From: Streptomyces sindenensis
GTDB lineage: Bacteria > Actinomycetota > Actinomycetes > Streptomycetales > Streptomycetaceae
Reading direction: 5' to 3'
Length of the DNA stretch: 64,000 nucleotides
Assembly (NCBI RefSeq): GCF_014649035.1
Contig: NZ_BMSG01000033.1
Span: 1 to 64,000 of the forward strand
Shown here: positions 45,064-54,022 of the stretch, one piece after another
How the letters are laid out: the number at the start of each line of letters is the position of its first letter
Numbering within the stretch: the first letter of the stretch is position 1
Notes under the pieces: generated by a model
Databases searched by the model: none
Told to the model about the DNA's origin: nothing
Seen by the model: the letters and a program-made list of their open reading frames with translations, nothing else
Made by a program: the position numbers and the translations under genes

Positions 45064-45099
45064 CAGCCGGCCGCCGGGCGAACGTACGCCCAGGGGCGG

Positions 45100-45399
45100 T
45101 TACTCGGGCGGCCGGCCGGAGACGCCGACGTACCAGTCGTCGGCCTCCGTCATCCCGTCCATGCTCGGCTGGTAGGGCTTGACGACGTCATCCGCGTCCT
45201 TGAAGTACACCGTGACGCACAACGGGTACTCCTTCCCGGTAGGCGCCGTGACCGTCTCCCGGGGGGCCACCCACACGAACTTCCCCGGCTGCTCCCACTT
45301 CTTGCGGGCGAAGGTCAAGGTGGGGTCCGCCGTTCCCCGCCGCAACAGGTCCGACCAGCTCATATCTGTCACCCCGTGAGCGTAGAGCGCGAACTCCAT
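45100..45399 (-). CDS. Small unknown protein
   Basis: 99 residues from ATG 45399 (MEFALYAHGVTDMSWSDLLR); ATG 45363 is an alternative start. Reads TFARKKWEQPGKFVWVAPRE and YPLCVTVYFKDADDVVKPYQ. Predicted soluble, beta-rich. No family recognised. Converges with the gene at 44734. Confidence 0.5.
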   Translation of the reverse strand: MEFALYAHGVTDMSWSDLLRRGTADPTLTFARKKWEQPGKFVWVAPRETVTAPTGKEYPLCVTVYFKDADDVVKPYQPSMDGMTEADDWYVGVSGRPPE

Positions 45400-45692
45400 C
45401 GCTCGGTAGCGCGGTTGACAGACCCGGTCACTGCACACTCGCCCGTCGACCCGCCACCGCGTCGCCCTTGGCCGCGGTGCTCCCCAGACCTACAGGCCCT
45501 CTGAACCGGCTTACACACGCGCCGGCTCGCACCGGACACGCGAGTCTGCAGCCGGGCAGCTGCAGCGGGCCGTGTGGGCCAGGGCAGCCCATCCCCGCGC
45601 GGTGCGCGGCACGAGCGTGCCGTCGGCCCCTGCTGAGCAGGGTGTTCGCCGAACGGGCCCGCCGCGCCCCGGTCATGAGAGAGGATGCTCCT

Positions 45693-46046
45693 GTGATCAT
45701 CGGGGATCTCTCAGCACGGCTGGCCGAAGCGCGCGGCCGCCTCATCATCGAGCTCAGCCGCGCGGTGACCGACTGGGGCGGGCAGGTGCCCGAAGACCCC
45801 GGGGTGGCCGAGCTGGCCGTCCTGCTGGAGGACGCTGCAGCGAACTTCCACCACGTCACCTCCCCCTCCACCCGGAGCGAACTGGCCGGTGCGGTGGGCC
45901 ACCTGAGGGCTGCGGACCGCCTCGGCGGGCTCCTTCCGGCCGTGACGCTGTGGCACCTGGGCCAGGCGCTCCAACGGGCGGCCACCCTCCCGGACGCCCA
46001 AGAGCCCACCACCGTTCCCGGTGAACCTGCGACGCAGACCTGCTGA
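45693..46046 (+). CDS. Small unknown helical protein
   Basis: 117 residues from GTG 45693, chosen because agagagga lies 8 bp upstream; ATG 45675 is also in frame but overlaps that site. Helical: DLSARLAEARGRLIIELSRA and VAELAVLLEDAAANFHHVTS. No family recognised. Confidence 0.5.
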   Translation: MIIGDLSARLAEARGRLIIELSRAVTDWGGQVPEDPGVAELAVLLEDAAANFHHVTSPSTRSELAGAVGHLRAADRLGGLLPAVTLWHLGQALQRAATLPDAQEPTTVPGEPATQTC

Positions 46047-46202
46047 GCCGGCAGCAACGTCTCCAGCCGTCCGGATCAGGCGTACCCGAGCGGTTGCGGG
46101 CGGGCGGAGTGCTGAAGCGTTCCTGCGGTGAACCGTGTCCCCCAGGCGGGTGAGCACGCGGAACCGGCTTCACCGGGAGCGGATCACGGCCGGTAGAACG
46201 CC

Positions 46203-46877
46203 ATGGTGATCCAGAAACTCGTGCGCGGGCTCAGCGCACTCTCCTTCGCCCTCACCGCCCTTCTCTCCGCTCCCGCCGCCCAGGCCGCCCCGACGGCCGA
46301 GGTGACCACCCTGGCCGACGCGGTCGGCCTGGTGCAGGCGGCGCAGGAGAACCGCGCCGGGTACACGCGCAGCTCCTTCAAGCACTGGAACGTGGGCGAG
46401 GACACGTCCGACGGGTGCAACACCCGTAAGGAGGTCCTCATCGCCGAGGCGGTCATCGCACCGACGGTGGAGACCGGCTGCCAGCTGACCGGCGGCACGT
46501 GGATCTCCTACTACGACCGCCAGGAAGTCACCAGCGCCGGGGCCCTGGACATCGACCACATGGTGCCGCTAGCCGAGGCCTGGGACTCCGGCGCCTCCGC
46601 CTGGACCGCGGCACGCCGCGAGGCCTACGCCAACGACCAGGAGGCGCACACCTCCCTCGTCGCGGTCACCGCACGCACCAACCGGCAGAAGGCGGACCAG
46701 GACCCGACGGACTGGATGCCACCGTCCCCCGAGGCGCAATGCCGGTACGTGGGGGAGTGGGTGGCCACCAAGCTCCGCTGGCAGCTCACCGCGGACGACC
46801 GCGAACTGGAGACGCTGAAAACGTACGCCGACGGGCCGTGCGAGGACACCATGGTCCGCTACACCCCGGCCGCCTGA
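46203..46877 (+). CDS. Secreted HNH-family nuclease (DUF1524-like)
   Basis: 224 residues. An N-terminal signal peptide is clear (KLVRGLSALSFALTALLSAP with AAQA as a likely cleavage site near residue 28). The mature part carries the nuclease motif ALDIDHMVPLAEAWDSGASA near residue 118 and VAVTARTNRQKADQDPTDW near 150, the pattern of the secreted DUF1524/HNH nucleases common in Streptomyces. Four Cys may form disulfides. Expected to degrade extracellular DNA or RNA. Confidence 0.88.
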   Translation: MVIQKLVRGLSALSFALTALLSAPAAQAAPTAEVTTLADAVGLVQAAQENRAGYTRSSFKHWNVGEDTSDGCNTRKEVLIAEAVIAPTVETGCQLTGGTWISYYDRQEVTSAGALDIDHMVPLAEAWDSGASAWTAARREAYANDQEAHTSLVAVTARTNRQKADQDPTDWMPPSPEAQCRYVGEWVATKLRWQLTADDRELETLKTYADGPCEDTMVRYTPAA

Positions 46878-47279
46878 ACCCTCCCCGCCGCTCGGGGACC
46901 GGGCCGTCCGACCGTGCCGCGTGCAGAGTTCACCGAAACCGCAGGACAGGCAGGGTGCTGCCGTACCGCACATGACGTACGCGAGGGCATCTGCCCGCCC
47001 GGGAGGCACAGAAACCGAAGAACCGCGCACCCCCGGGTTCCCCGAAAACACCGATCCTGAAAAATCCGGGGAGGACGACCGGCCCACTTTTCAGCCCGTG
47101 GCGCACGCGAAAAATCCGATGCCTGAAAAAGTTCGCAAAAGTGGAATCAGTGAACCGGCAATCTGGCCCGTACGGCGAATGTGCAGAGCTGAATACTCGC
47201 GAAAATACAAGTTCGGGTTTTTTGGCCGGGCGGCAGATCAAGATTTCGCGGAAAATTTGGATGGCTGAGAACGAAAAAC

Positions 47280-47315
47280 GGCTCTTCGGAGTGGATTCAT
47301 CCACTCCGAAGAGCC
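47280..47315. terminator. Perfect 16-bp hairpin
   Basis: ggctcttcggagtgga / tccactccgaagagcc with a 4-nt loop. It stands at the end of a lower-GC, A-rich segment and is followed 6 bp later by a second perfect hairpin. Probably a transcription terminator working in both directions. Confidence 0.7.
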
Positions 47316-47321
47316 TAGAAT

Positions 47322-47358
47322 GACTGTGCCGGTGAATCACAGATTCACCGGCACAGTC
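47322..47358. terminator. Second perfect 16-bp hairpin
   Basis: gactgtgccggtgaat / attcaccggcacagtc with a 5-nt loop, directly after the first hairpin. The two stems have unrelated sequences, so this is a tandem terminator rather than a duplication. Confidence 0.68.
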
Positions 47359-48076
47359 TCGGACGTGATTCACGCGCCGGGAGTCATCGGGCGTTCGCAA
47401 CCTCTGGCTCCCGGAGCTCTCCGAGACGGCCGCGAGGTTTGGACCATGGGCGTGGTCTTGGCCTCGCGGCCGCCCTAGAGGTGCTGCTGCAGCAGCAGAA
47501 CCACGTGTTCATGTACGTACGGCCACAGGCGGATCGAGATCGTGACTCCGCGGTAGAGAACCCTCAGCCCCCGGCGTGCGGGATCTGCGACCCACGGCTT
47601 TCGGTGTGGGCTTGGAAGCGGGGTGCCGGACGTAGCTCTCGGGGTTCCCTGATCCGGCACCTCGGATGGCGCTGCTTCATTTGGGGTCATGCCCGTGCGA
47701 TCCTTTCTTGAGTGGCTGAATTCTCCTTTCTTTCAGTACATCCTCAGTGGGGTGCTGGAGTCAAACCCGTTCTCGGGTGAGCGCGCTGATTTTCTGTGCG
47801 GCTTCCTGTGGAGGGGGATTTGCCCCCTTATCCTCGATCGCGTGAGCGAATTATTGGCTGCTGGAAATCTTTTATCCGGAGGCCTGTCACGACCGCCGCT
47901 GTGTGGCACGACGCAGCGGCCGACCCGGGCAAGGACTCCAGCCGCCCACCGACCACCCGCCCGAAACAGAGGCGACCACGAGCGGACAGCGCCCCGGTGT
48001 CAGCGCCCCTCCCTACCCTTGAGCCCAAGGCAAGTTGCGGCCCGGGCCCGGGCCTCTGCACGAGAGCGGGACGCAC

Positions 48077-49345
48077 ATGACCTCGATCTACCTCTCCTCC
48101 GACAACCCCCGCTGGGTACCGCGGACCGAGGACGACCTCCAAGCCGCGATCGACGGCGGCCTGTTCGAGGAGAACCACCACCTCGACCTCAAGAAGGCCC
48201 CGGACACCAAGAGAGACAACAGGGAACTGGCCCGGGACCTGGCCTCGTTCGCCATCGACGGCGGCACCCTGGTCATCGGCGTCCAGGAGAACAAGGAGAG
48301 CCGGACCTTCGAGCTTGCAGCCCAGCCGCTCAACGGGCTCCCGGAGAAGATCGAGTCGGTCGCCCGCACGATCCCCGACCCCCCGCTCACCGTCATCACC
48401 GAGGAGATCACCTCCAAGGCCGCGGACGGCACCGGATACCTCATCGTGCACATCCCGGCCAGCCCCGTCGCCCCGCACATGGTCGACAACAAGTACTACG
48501 GACGCGGCGACAAGACGAAGTACCAACTGGGTGACGCCGACGTCGTCTCCCTCCACGCCCGGCGGCGCAGCGCCGAAGCCGACACCCTGACCCTGCTGCG
48601 CACGGAGATGGACAACGACCCGCTGCGCAACGTCGACGACCAGTCCCACCTCTTCCTCGTGGCCCGCCCCGCAGCCGCGCGCCGCGACGTGTGCCTGCCC
48701 ATCACCGGCGCCCCCGACTGGCAGACGCGCCTCACCGGTTTGGTCACCAAGGCCCGCACCAGCGAGTCCCTGCCCACCGCGCTCACGAGGTTCCACCCCG
48801 ACCTCGACTACGCACACCAGCCGCAGCGCCGGGCCAGGGGAGTGGCGCTGGCCTCCAGGGGACTCAACTCCGACCGCACGTACGCCAACGAGCATCCGGA
48901 GTGGGGCGACAACAGCGTGATCGAGGTCCAGCTCTTCGAGGACGGCGGCCTGCGCCTGTACACGTCCCGCCTCTCCACCGGCGTCTCCAGCCGTTACCAG
49001 CCGGAGAAGGGCGAGGAGCAGATGCTGTTCGACGGTGCCGCCGTGCTTCTCACCTGGCGCGTACTGGAACTGATGCGGCTGGTCTCCGAAGAGGTCGGCT
49101 ACCACGGCAACTGGGTGATCGGCGCCGGCGCGAACCGATTGCACGGCCGCCGACGGTACGGCGGAGAGTCGGGCTTTCCCACCAACGACCGCTACAGCGA
49201 CGACACCTACGAGGAGACCACCGGCACCACCCTGGCCGAACTCCGCGACCAACCGGGCACCGTCACCCGCCGGCTCCTGGGCCCGCTGCTGCGCTCCCTG
49301 GGCTCGGAAGCCCTCTTCGCAGAGGCACTGGATGACCAGCCCTGA
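48077..49345 (+). CDS. AlbA_2/Schlafen-like ATP-binding domain protein
   Basis: 422 residues from ATG 48077. The N-terminal domain has the AlbA_2/Schlafen pattern: LFEENHHLDLKKAPDTKRDN (usually 'E...lEfK'), ELARDLASFAIDGGTLVIGV ('i..faN..GG.l.iGv'), then YLIVHIPASPVAPHMVDNKY and YYGRGDKTKY. The remaining 250 residues are unassigned. Such proteins occur in defence, RNA-processing and regulatory roles; no specific one is shown here. It overlaps the next gene by 14 bp, so the two are coupled. Confidence 0.82.
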   Translation: MTSIYLSSDNPRWVPRTEDDLQAAIDGGLFEENHHLDLKKAPDTKRDNRELARDLASFAIDGGTLVIGVQENKESRTFELAAQPLNGLPEKIESVARTIPDPPLTVITEEITSKAADGTGYLIVHIPASPVAPHMVDNKYYGRGDKTKYQLGDADVVSLHARRRSAEADTLTLLRTEMDNDPLRNVDDQSHLFLVARPAAARRDVCLPITGAPDWQTRLTGLVTKARTSESLPTALTRFHPDLDYAHQPQRRARGVALASRGLNSDRTYANEHPEWGDNSVIEVQLFEDGGLRLYTSRLSTGVSSRYQPEKGEEQMLFDGAAVLLTWRVLELMRLVSEEVGYHGNWVIGAGANRLHGRRRYGGESGFPTNDRYSDDTYEETTGTTLAELRDQPGTVTRRLLGPLLRSLGSEALFAEALDDQP

Positions 49346-49898
49346 CGGCAAACCCGGCCCCACCGGCCACCGACTCCGGGCCGGTGGCATGAGGCTCACC
49401 GACCTCCGGCCGCTGATGGCCCGCCGCCGGGACGGCGCTCTCAGCTTCGACCGCTTCCGCACCGATCCGACGGTGGCCGCCCTGCGGTGGCCCGACGACG
49501 TCCTGGAGCAGTTCCTCTTCGACCACGGCGACAACCCCGCCTTCGTCGACGACTACAACACCATCGACCTGCACACCATCACCTGGCAGCTGGAGACCCT
49601 CCCCGCCGCCCGCTTCACCGCCATGCCCACCGGAGCCTCCGACGAGGGCTGCATCGAGAACTACGCCGAGAACCCGGTGCACTGGGTCACCGTCCGGCCC
49701 CCGCAGGTCGCCCGGTGCTGGGAGAAGCGGGGGACGTGGCTGCGCCCGCCGCTCCTGATCGAGCGGCGTCTCCTTAACCCGGACACCGGCGGGCTGCAGG
49801 TCCTGGAGGGCCGGACACGCGTCGGGGTCCTGCGCGGCCGCCTGCGCGAGCACCTCCACGTCGCCCCCGACCACCGGGCCTGGGTCGGCCGCCCATGA
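49332..49898 (+). CDS. Protein with ParB-like C-terminal motif, coupled to AlbA_2 gene
   Basis: 188 residues. The C-terminal part has VARCWEKRGTWLRPPLLIER followed by LQVLEGRTRVGVLRGRL, which resembles the ParB/sulfiredoxin fold ('P.li......l.v.eG.hR..al'). The N-terminal 120 residues (LRPLMARRRDGALSFDRFRT and DVLEQFLFDHGDNPAFVDDY) are unassigned. The start overlaps the end of the AlbA_2 gene, so the two proteins probably act together. Confidence 0.62.
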   Translation: MTSPDGKPGPTGHRLRAGGMRLTDLRPLMARRRDGALSFDRFRTDPTVAALRWPDDVLEQFLFDHGDNPAFVDDYNTIDLHTITWQLETLPAARFTAMPTGASDEGCIENYAENPVHWVTVRPPQVARCWEKRGTWLRPPLLIERRLLNPDTGGLQVLEGRTRVGVLRGRLREHLHVAPDHRAWVGRP

Positions 49899-49962
49899 CC
49901 AGACGGGCCTCGTTTCCATGCTTACGCTGCGCTTGTCCGGCCGTTTTCACAGAGAGATACGG

Positions 49963-50775
49963 ATGATGGAGAACCCCTCTGTACCCGGCCAGCGCCGGGA
50001 CATGGCGATGCACAACGACTGGTTCGTCTCGGGCTGGGACCACGTCCTGCCGCGCCAAGCCCTCGCCCTGACCACGCTGATGGGTACCGCGGCCCAGTCC
50101 GGCTTCACCGGCTCCCTGGACGACCTTCTGCAGGAGATCTGCGGTGGCCACTGGGACATGATCGGCGGCGACCTCGACGGCGCCCTCACCTTCACCTGGC
50201 ACGCTGAGGAGTGGGACTACGAGGAAGCCCCCGAAGGCCGGGAGGCATGCGAAGCGGAACGGTGGGAGAAGTTCGGCGCCATGCTCACGGCTGCCGGCTA
50301 CCCGGTGCCCACCACGGTGCGTGACCTTGCCGAGCTCTACCTGACCTGGGGCCTGGCCCGCCGCCACGAAACACCCCAGGGAACCCGCTGGTCGATGCCG
50401 GCCGTCCTGCCGCTTCCCGGCGACCTGCTGCCGCTGGGCACCGAACTCACCCGGCACCTCGACAAGATCCGCTGGATCATGCGCACCGGCCCCCTCGTCG
50501 ACGTCCTCGTCAACCACCTGATCGACGAACTGGGTGAACCGCAGGAAATTCTCACCTCCCTGGACCGCCTGGCCGGCGCCACCGGCCAGGACGTCAACGA
50601 TGTGCGCCTGGCCGTCGCGGAACTCGTCCAGTGCGACGACGCCAAGATCCTGCGCGGACAGGAATCGGCCGACCCCGAACGCCTGGAACCGCACCACCGC
50701 TTCCGCATGATCATGGACTGGGCCCACTTCCACGACACCCGGATCGAGCTCAGCCTCGCCCCCGACGAATCATGA
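49963..50775 (+). CDS. DUF6042 family protein
   Basis: 270 residues from ATG 49963 (MMENPSVPGQRRDMAMHNDW). The core MHNDWFVSGWDHVLPRQALA, then TGSLDDLLQEICGGHWDMIG and VRDLAELYLTWGLARRHETP, is what I know as DUF6042 in Streptomyces. The C-terminal half looks like winged-helix segments (VLVNHLIDELGEPQEILTSL, TGQDVNDVRLAVAELVQCDD). Function unknown. Confidence 0.68.
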   Translation: MMENPSVPGQRRDMAMHNDWFVSGWDHVLPRQALALTTLMGTAAQSGFTGSLDDLLQEICGGHWDMIGGDLDGALTFTWHAEEWDYEEAPEGREACEAERWEKFGAMLTAAGYPVPTTVRDLAELYLTWGLARRHETPQGTRWSMPAVLPLPGDLLPLGTELTRHLDKIRWIMRTGPLVDVLVNHLIDELGEPQEILTSLDRLAGATGQDVNDVRLAVAELVQCDDAKILRGQESADPERLEPHHRFRMIMDWAHFHDTRIELSLAPDES

Positions 50776-50866
50776 CGCCCCGGGGGCCCAACTGCCCGCC
50801 GCGTACTGCCTCTGCCGGCGCCACCGTGGCCAGACCGGAGGACCGCAGCAGCGAGCCCGAACCGGG

Positions 50867-51541
50867 TCAGGCCGGGCCTTGGGCGCGTACGAGGAGCGTG
50901 CCCAGACCTTCCCCGCCCGGTGCGGGCAGGATGCGGGCGTCGACGTCGGTGAAGCCGTGGCGCTTGAGGAGGTCCGCCCACGTCTGCGGTGTGTACTGCC
51001 AGCGCAGCACGGTCAGTTCACTCTCCCTGCCCTCAAGCCACTTGCCGTGCATCGGCTGCGGTCCGTAGACGCCGGGGGAGGGCTCAGCCTGGCTGAAGGC
51101 GAAGATCCCGCCAGGTGTGAGGTTCCGGGCGACGAGCGGGAAGAGGAGCTCGGGGTCGGTGAACCACACCGCGCCCCACACGGAGTACACCGCGTCGAAC
51201 GGCGTCGTGCTGGAGGTGAGGTAGTCGCCGGCCTCGGCGTGGACGAACTTGAGGCCGGGGGTGTCCTTCCACCACCGGCTAGCGCGGTCGACCTGGGCGG
51301 CGGAGAGGTCCACACCGGTCGTCGCGACACCCTGGCGGGCCAGGAACACCGCTTCCCTGCCCTCCGCAGGCCCCAGGTCCAGGGCCCGGCGCGGGTGCCC
51401 CAGCACCTCGGCTCCGGGCCCGTGGCCGGGGTACTGGGTCCACTCGAACCGGCCAACCACCGGGGCGCGCTGCTCGCCCGCTCCCCGGTAGGGCTTGTAG
51501 GTGTCCCAGTACTGGGACAGGGTGCGGGGCTCGGGTGGCAT
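50867..51541 (-). CDS. Class I SAM-dependent methyltransferase
   Basis: 224 residues from ATG 51541, with agagga upstream. Motif I is RALDLGPAEGREAVFLARQG near residue 52, followed by TTGVDLSAAQVDRA (acidic end of beta-2). Motif IV is TPFDAVYSVWGAVWF near 114, and post-motif LTPGGIFAFSQAEPSPGVYG near 141. Small-molecule methyltransferase fold; substrate unknown. Confidence 0.87.
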   Translation of the reverse strand: MPPEPRTLSQYWDTYKPYRGAGEQRAPVVGRFEWTQYPGHGPGAEVLGHPRRALDLGPAEGREAVFLARQGVATTGVDLSAAQVDRASRWWKDTPGLKFVHAEAGDYLTSSTTPFDAVYSVWGAVWFTDPELLFPLVARNLTPGGIFAFSQAEPSPGVYGPQPMHGKWLEGRESELTVLRWQYTPQTWADLLKRHGFTDVDARILPAPGGEGLGTLLVRAQGPA

Positions 51542-51699
51542 GACGTTCCTCTGGGGGCGGGGGCGGCCTTCGAGCTGGCCACCGTACCCGCGCCGCTCCA
51601 CTGCCCACCGGCGAACGCCCCCGCCTCACCCCCAGGAGTGCACATGCCGGGGCCCGGCGACGCTGTGCGCGTCGCCGGGCCCCGGCCGGCCGTTGCGGC

Positions 51700-52140
51700 T
51701 CAGTGGCAGTTCTCCCCGGGCCGGCAGGGGCCGCACTTGCCGTAGTCCGCCTCCCACAGCTTCCAGTCGACCTCGAAACCGTTGTCGGCGATGATCTGCG
51801 CCGTCCGCTCGACGCTGCCGTCGTACTTGAAGTCGATCTCCGGAATGTGTTCCAGGAACCTGCCGTCGAAGTGCCGGTGGCAGAACTCGCGGTAGTTCCG
51901 CGTGTCCAGGATGAAGGTGTGCACCGCGATGTCGACGGTGCGGCCGCAGCACATCTCCAGGCCCTGGCCCCACTTGTCGATGGCCGTGATCAGGTAGGAG
52001 ACGGCGGCGTGGAAGAGACGCGTCGCCATCACCTCGTCGAAGGGGTAGTCGCGCATGAGGAGCTGGACCTCCCGGGCCCAGACCTCGGGGTCCACGTAGT
52101 CCCGAGGGTCACGGACCCTGGGTTTGGCGGCTGTCGCCAT
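51700..52140 (-). CDS. Small protein resembling glycine-rich-domain (GRDP/DUF1399) proteins
   Basis: 146 residues. DYPFDEVMATRLFHAAVSYL, then VDIAVHTFILDTRNYREFCH and HRHFDGRFLEHIPEIDF, resembles the 'vD.aWHtfIL.TreY..FC......fihHvP' pattern of GRDP-type proteins. It ends in a short Cys-rich tail (GKCGPCRPGENCH) that may bind a metal. Function unknown. Divergent from the XRE-TPR regulator across 200 bp. Confidence 0.6.
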   Translation of the reverse strand: MATAAKPRVRDPRDYVDPEVWAREVQLLMRDYPFDEVMATRLFHAAVSYLITAIDKWGQGLEMCCGRTVDIAVHTFILDTRNYREFCHRHFDGRFLEHIPEIDFKYDGSVERTAQIIADNGFEVDWKLWEADYGKCGPCRPGENCH

Positions 52141-52340
52141 ACTGTCCTCCCGTGTGTGAGAGGCCCCGCCTCACACACGGGGCCACACCCCCAGCAAAGC
52201 GACCACCCACCCCACGCGGTGGTCAACATGCGTCCGGTGCACACCGTTTGCAGACCTTGCACACGCCATAGGCACCCCGCCCCTACGGCCTCTACCGTGG
52301 ACAGGCAGACCTGTCGGCTCCTGGCGAGTGGGAGGCCCCT

Positions 52341-53633
52341 GTGCGCACCGATTCCCTCTGGACCTCCAGCAGGGTCACCACCGCCGTCGCCCGCCAGGAC
52401 CCCGGCGCCCTCATCCGGATCGCACGCCAGCACCGGGGCTGGCGGCAGACCGACCTCGCCACACGCATCGGCTGCTCCACCTCCACCGTCTCCCGCCTGG
52501 AAACACACCACGGCTACGCCGACCTGACGCTCCTTCGGCGCGCCGCCCGCGAGGCGGGCGTCCCGACGGGTGTCCTCGCGGCGTCACTCGGGTTAGCCGG
52601 GCCACCAGCCGCTACAGTCGTCGCGGACGGGCCACGCCGTGACGAGGAGGACCCCATGCGTCGCCGTACCCTGCTCGCTGCCGCCGGCCTCACGGCCCCC
52701 ACCGCCCTGCTGACCGGCGTCCAGGACGCACTCGCCAGCACCCCGGCCCCCACCGGCTCGACCATCCCGCTGGACAGACGCATCACCGCCGCACGCGGCT
52801 ACTTCGACGCCGGCCAGCACAGCCACCTCCTCAAGGCCCTGCCCGGCCTCCTGGCCGACACCCGCGAAGCCGCCCGGAGCCGCCAGGACCTCGACTTCGC
52901 CCGCCTCTCCGCGTGCTACAGCCTCACCGCCCAAGTCCTGACGAAAATCGGCAGATACGACCAGTCAAGGCTCAGCGCCGACCGCGCCACCATCTACGCC
53001 GAACTCTCCGGCTCACCCCTCGCCGCCGCCGCGGCGGCCAGGGACCTGAGCATCGTCCTCCGCCACCAGAACCAGCCGGCCGCCGCCCAACGCCACATCC
53101 TCGACGCCGTCACCCGCGTGGAGAAGACCGGACTTCGAACCCCGGCCCAGGCCTCGGCCTACGCCCAGATGCTGTGCACCACCTCCTACACCGCAGCCCG
53201 CGCCGGCGACCGGGACCAGGCACTCACCATGATCCGCGACGCCACCCGCGCGGCCCGCGACCTCCCGCACGACCCGCCCCAGGGCAGGCTTTTCCCCCTC
53301 ACCCCGGCCGCCGTCGACCTGTACGCCGTCGGCGTGCACTGGGCGCTCGGCGACGCCGGTGCCGCTCTCGAAGCCGGACGCAGCCTGCACGAGGGCCAGT
53401 TCACCACCCCGGAGCGCAAGGCCCGCATGCACACCGACCTCGCCCGCGCGTGGTGGCAGTGGGGCAAACCCGAGCAGACGGCCGCCGAACTGCTCAGCGC
53501 CCTGCGGGCATCACCGGGCGAGGTCCGCGACCGCCCCGCCATCCGCACCATCGTCACCGACCTGCGCACACGGCACGCCCAGACAGCCGGGGTTCGGGAA
53601 CTGGCCGCGTCCCTCAGTACCAGAGCCGCCTGA
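52341..53633 (+). CDS. XRE-family regulator with TPR-like C-terminal domain
   Basis: 430 residues from GTG 52341, with gggagg upstream. Residues 22-78 form the helix-turn-helix (ALIRIARQHRGWRQTDLATR, then IGCSTSTVSRLETHHGY). Residues 105-430 are helical TPR-like repeats (LSACYSLTAQVLTKIGRYDQ, AYAQMLCTTSYTAARAGDRD, TDLARAWWQWGKPEQTAAEL). This layout is common in Streptomyces regulators that respond to a peptide or small ligand. The stretch MRRRTLLAAAGLTAPTALL in the middle looks like a TAT signal but is inside the protein. Confidence 0.85.
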   Translation: MRTDSLWTSSRVTTAVARQDPGALIRIARQHRGWRQTDLATRIGCSTSTVSRLETHHGYADLTLLRRAAREAGVPTGVLAASLGLAGPPAATVVADGPRRDEEDPMRRRTLLAAAGLTAPTALLTGVQDALASTPAPTGSTIPLDRRITAARGYFDAGQHSHLLKALPGLLADTREAARSRQDLDFARLSACYSLTAQVLTKIGRYDQSRLSADRATIYAELSGSPLAAAAAARDLSIVLRHQNQPAAAQRHILDAVTRVEKTGLRTPAQASAYAQMLCTTSYTAARAGDRDQALTMIRDATRAARDLPHDPPQGRLFPLTPAAVDLYAVGVHWALGDAGAALEAGRSLHEGQFTTPERKARMHTDLARAWWQWGKPEQTAAELLSALRASPGEVRDRPAIRTIVTDLRTRHAQTAGVRELAASLSTRAA

Positions 53634-54022
53634 GGACGCGGCAAGGAGCCCTTCGGCACACGAAAGGCGGAACTGCGCCGCACGAGGGGGCGAAGATTCG
53701 GGAGGGGGAGACGCTGACCGGGTGCGAAGGCTGTGGGGGCCGGTGATGGGGCCGGCTGGCGGGCTGCGCTCTTGGCCCTCGACATTGCCTGGACGCCCGG
53801 TTGGGCCGTAACCACCCCCGCGCCGACCAGGGAGGCTGCTGCTCTTCGGTGCTGGTGGCCCGGATCCGGCCCCATCGCCAGGATCCAAGGAGACGCCTCT
53901 TACAGTCTCACGGCATCTTGAAGGAGAGGCGAAGCCTCCCCCTGCGAGCACCCGCCTCCTGCCCGCATCTCTCCGGGCATCGGGCCTCACGGGGGCAGGG
54001 GGGAGGCTACGGTGGGCTGGTG
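53634..54022. other. Intergenic stretch
   Basis: 389 bp with no convincing gene on either strand; the open frames are Arg/Pro-rich shadows. It presumably holds the promoter of the downstream acetyltransferase gene. Confidence 0.4.

Larger units (their letters stand above)
46878..48076. other. 1.2-kb gene-poor stretch with lower-GC segment and hairpins
   Basis: No convincing gene. From about 47030 to 47330 the GC content drops and gaaaa-containing motifs recur (cctgaaaaatccg, gcgaaaaatccg, cctgaaaaagttcg, cgcgaaaatac, cgcggaaaattt). Two perfect hairpins follow at 47280-47358. A plus-strand frame at 46921-47268 and a minus-strand frame at 47475-47690 exist, but neither has a good ribosome-binding site or family resemblance. 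A frame at 47689 (MPVRSFLEWLNSPFFQYILS) could encode a short peptide. Confidence 0.4.

Noticed and set aside
46921..47268. 115-codon plus-strand frame
   Set aside because: Covers the lower-GC repeat segment, lacks GC-rich third positions and has no good start signal.
47475..47690. 71-codon minus-strand frame ending VHEHVVLLLQQHL
   Set aside because: No ribosome-binding site or relatives recognised; it could be a tiny gene but the sequence alone does not support it.
52200..52320. Possible palindromic operator near tgcacaccgtttgcagacct upstream of the XRE-TPR gene
   Set aside because: The half-sites do not form a convincing dyad or repeat by eye.
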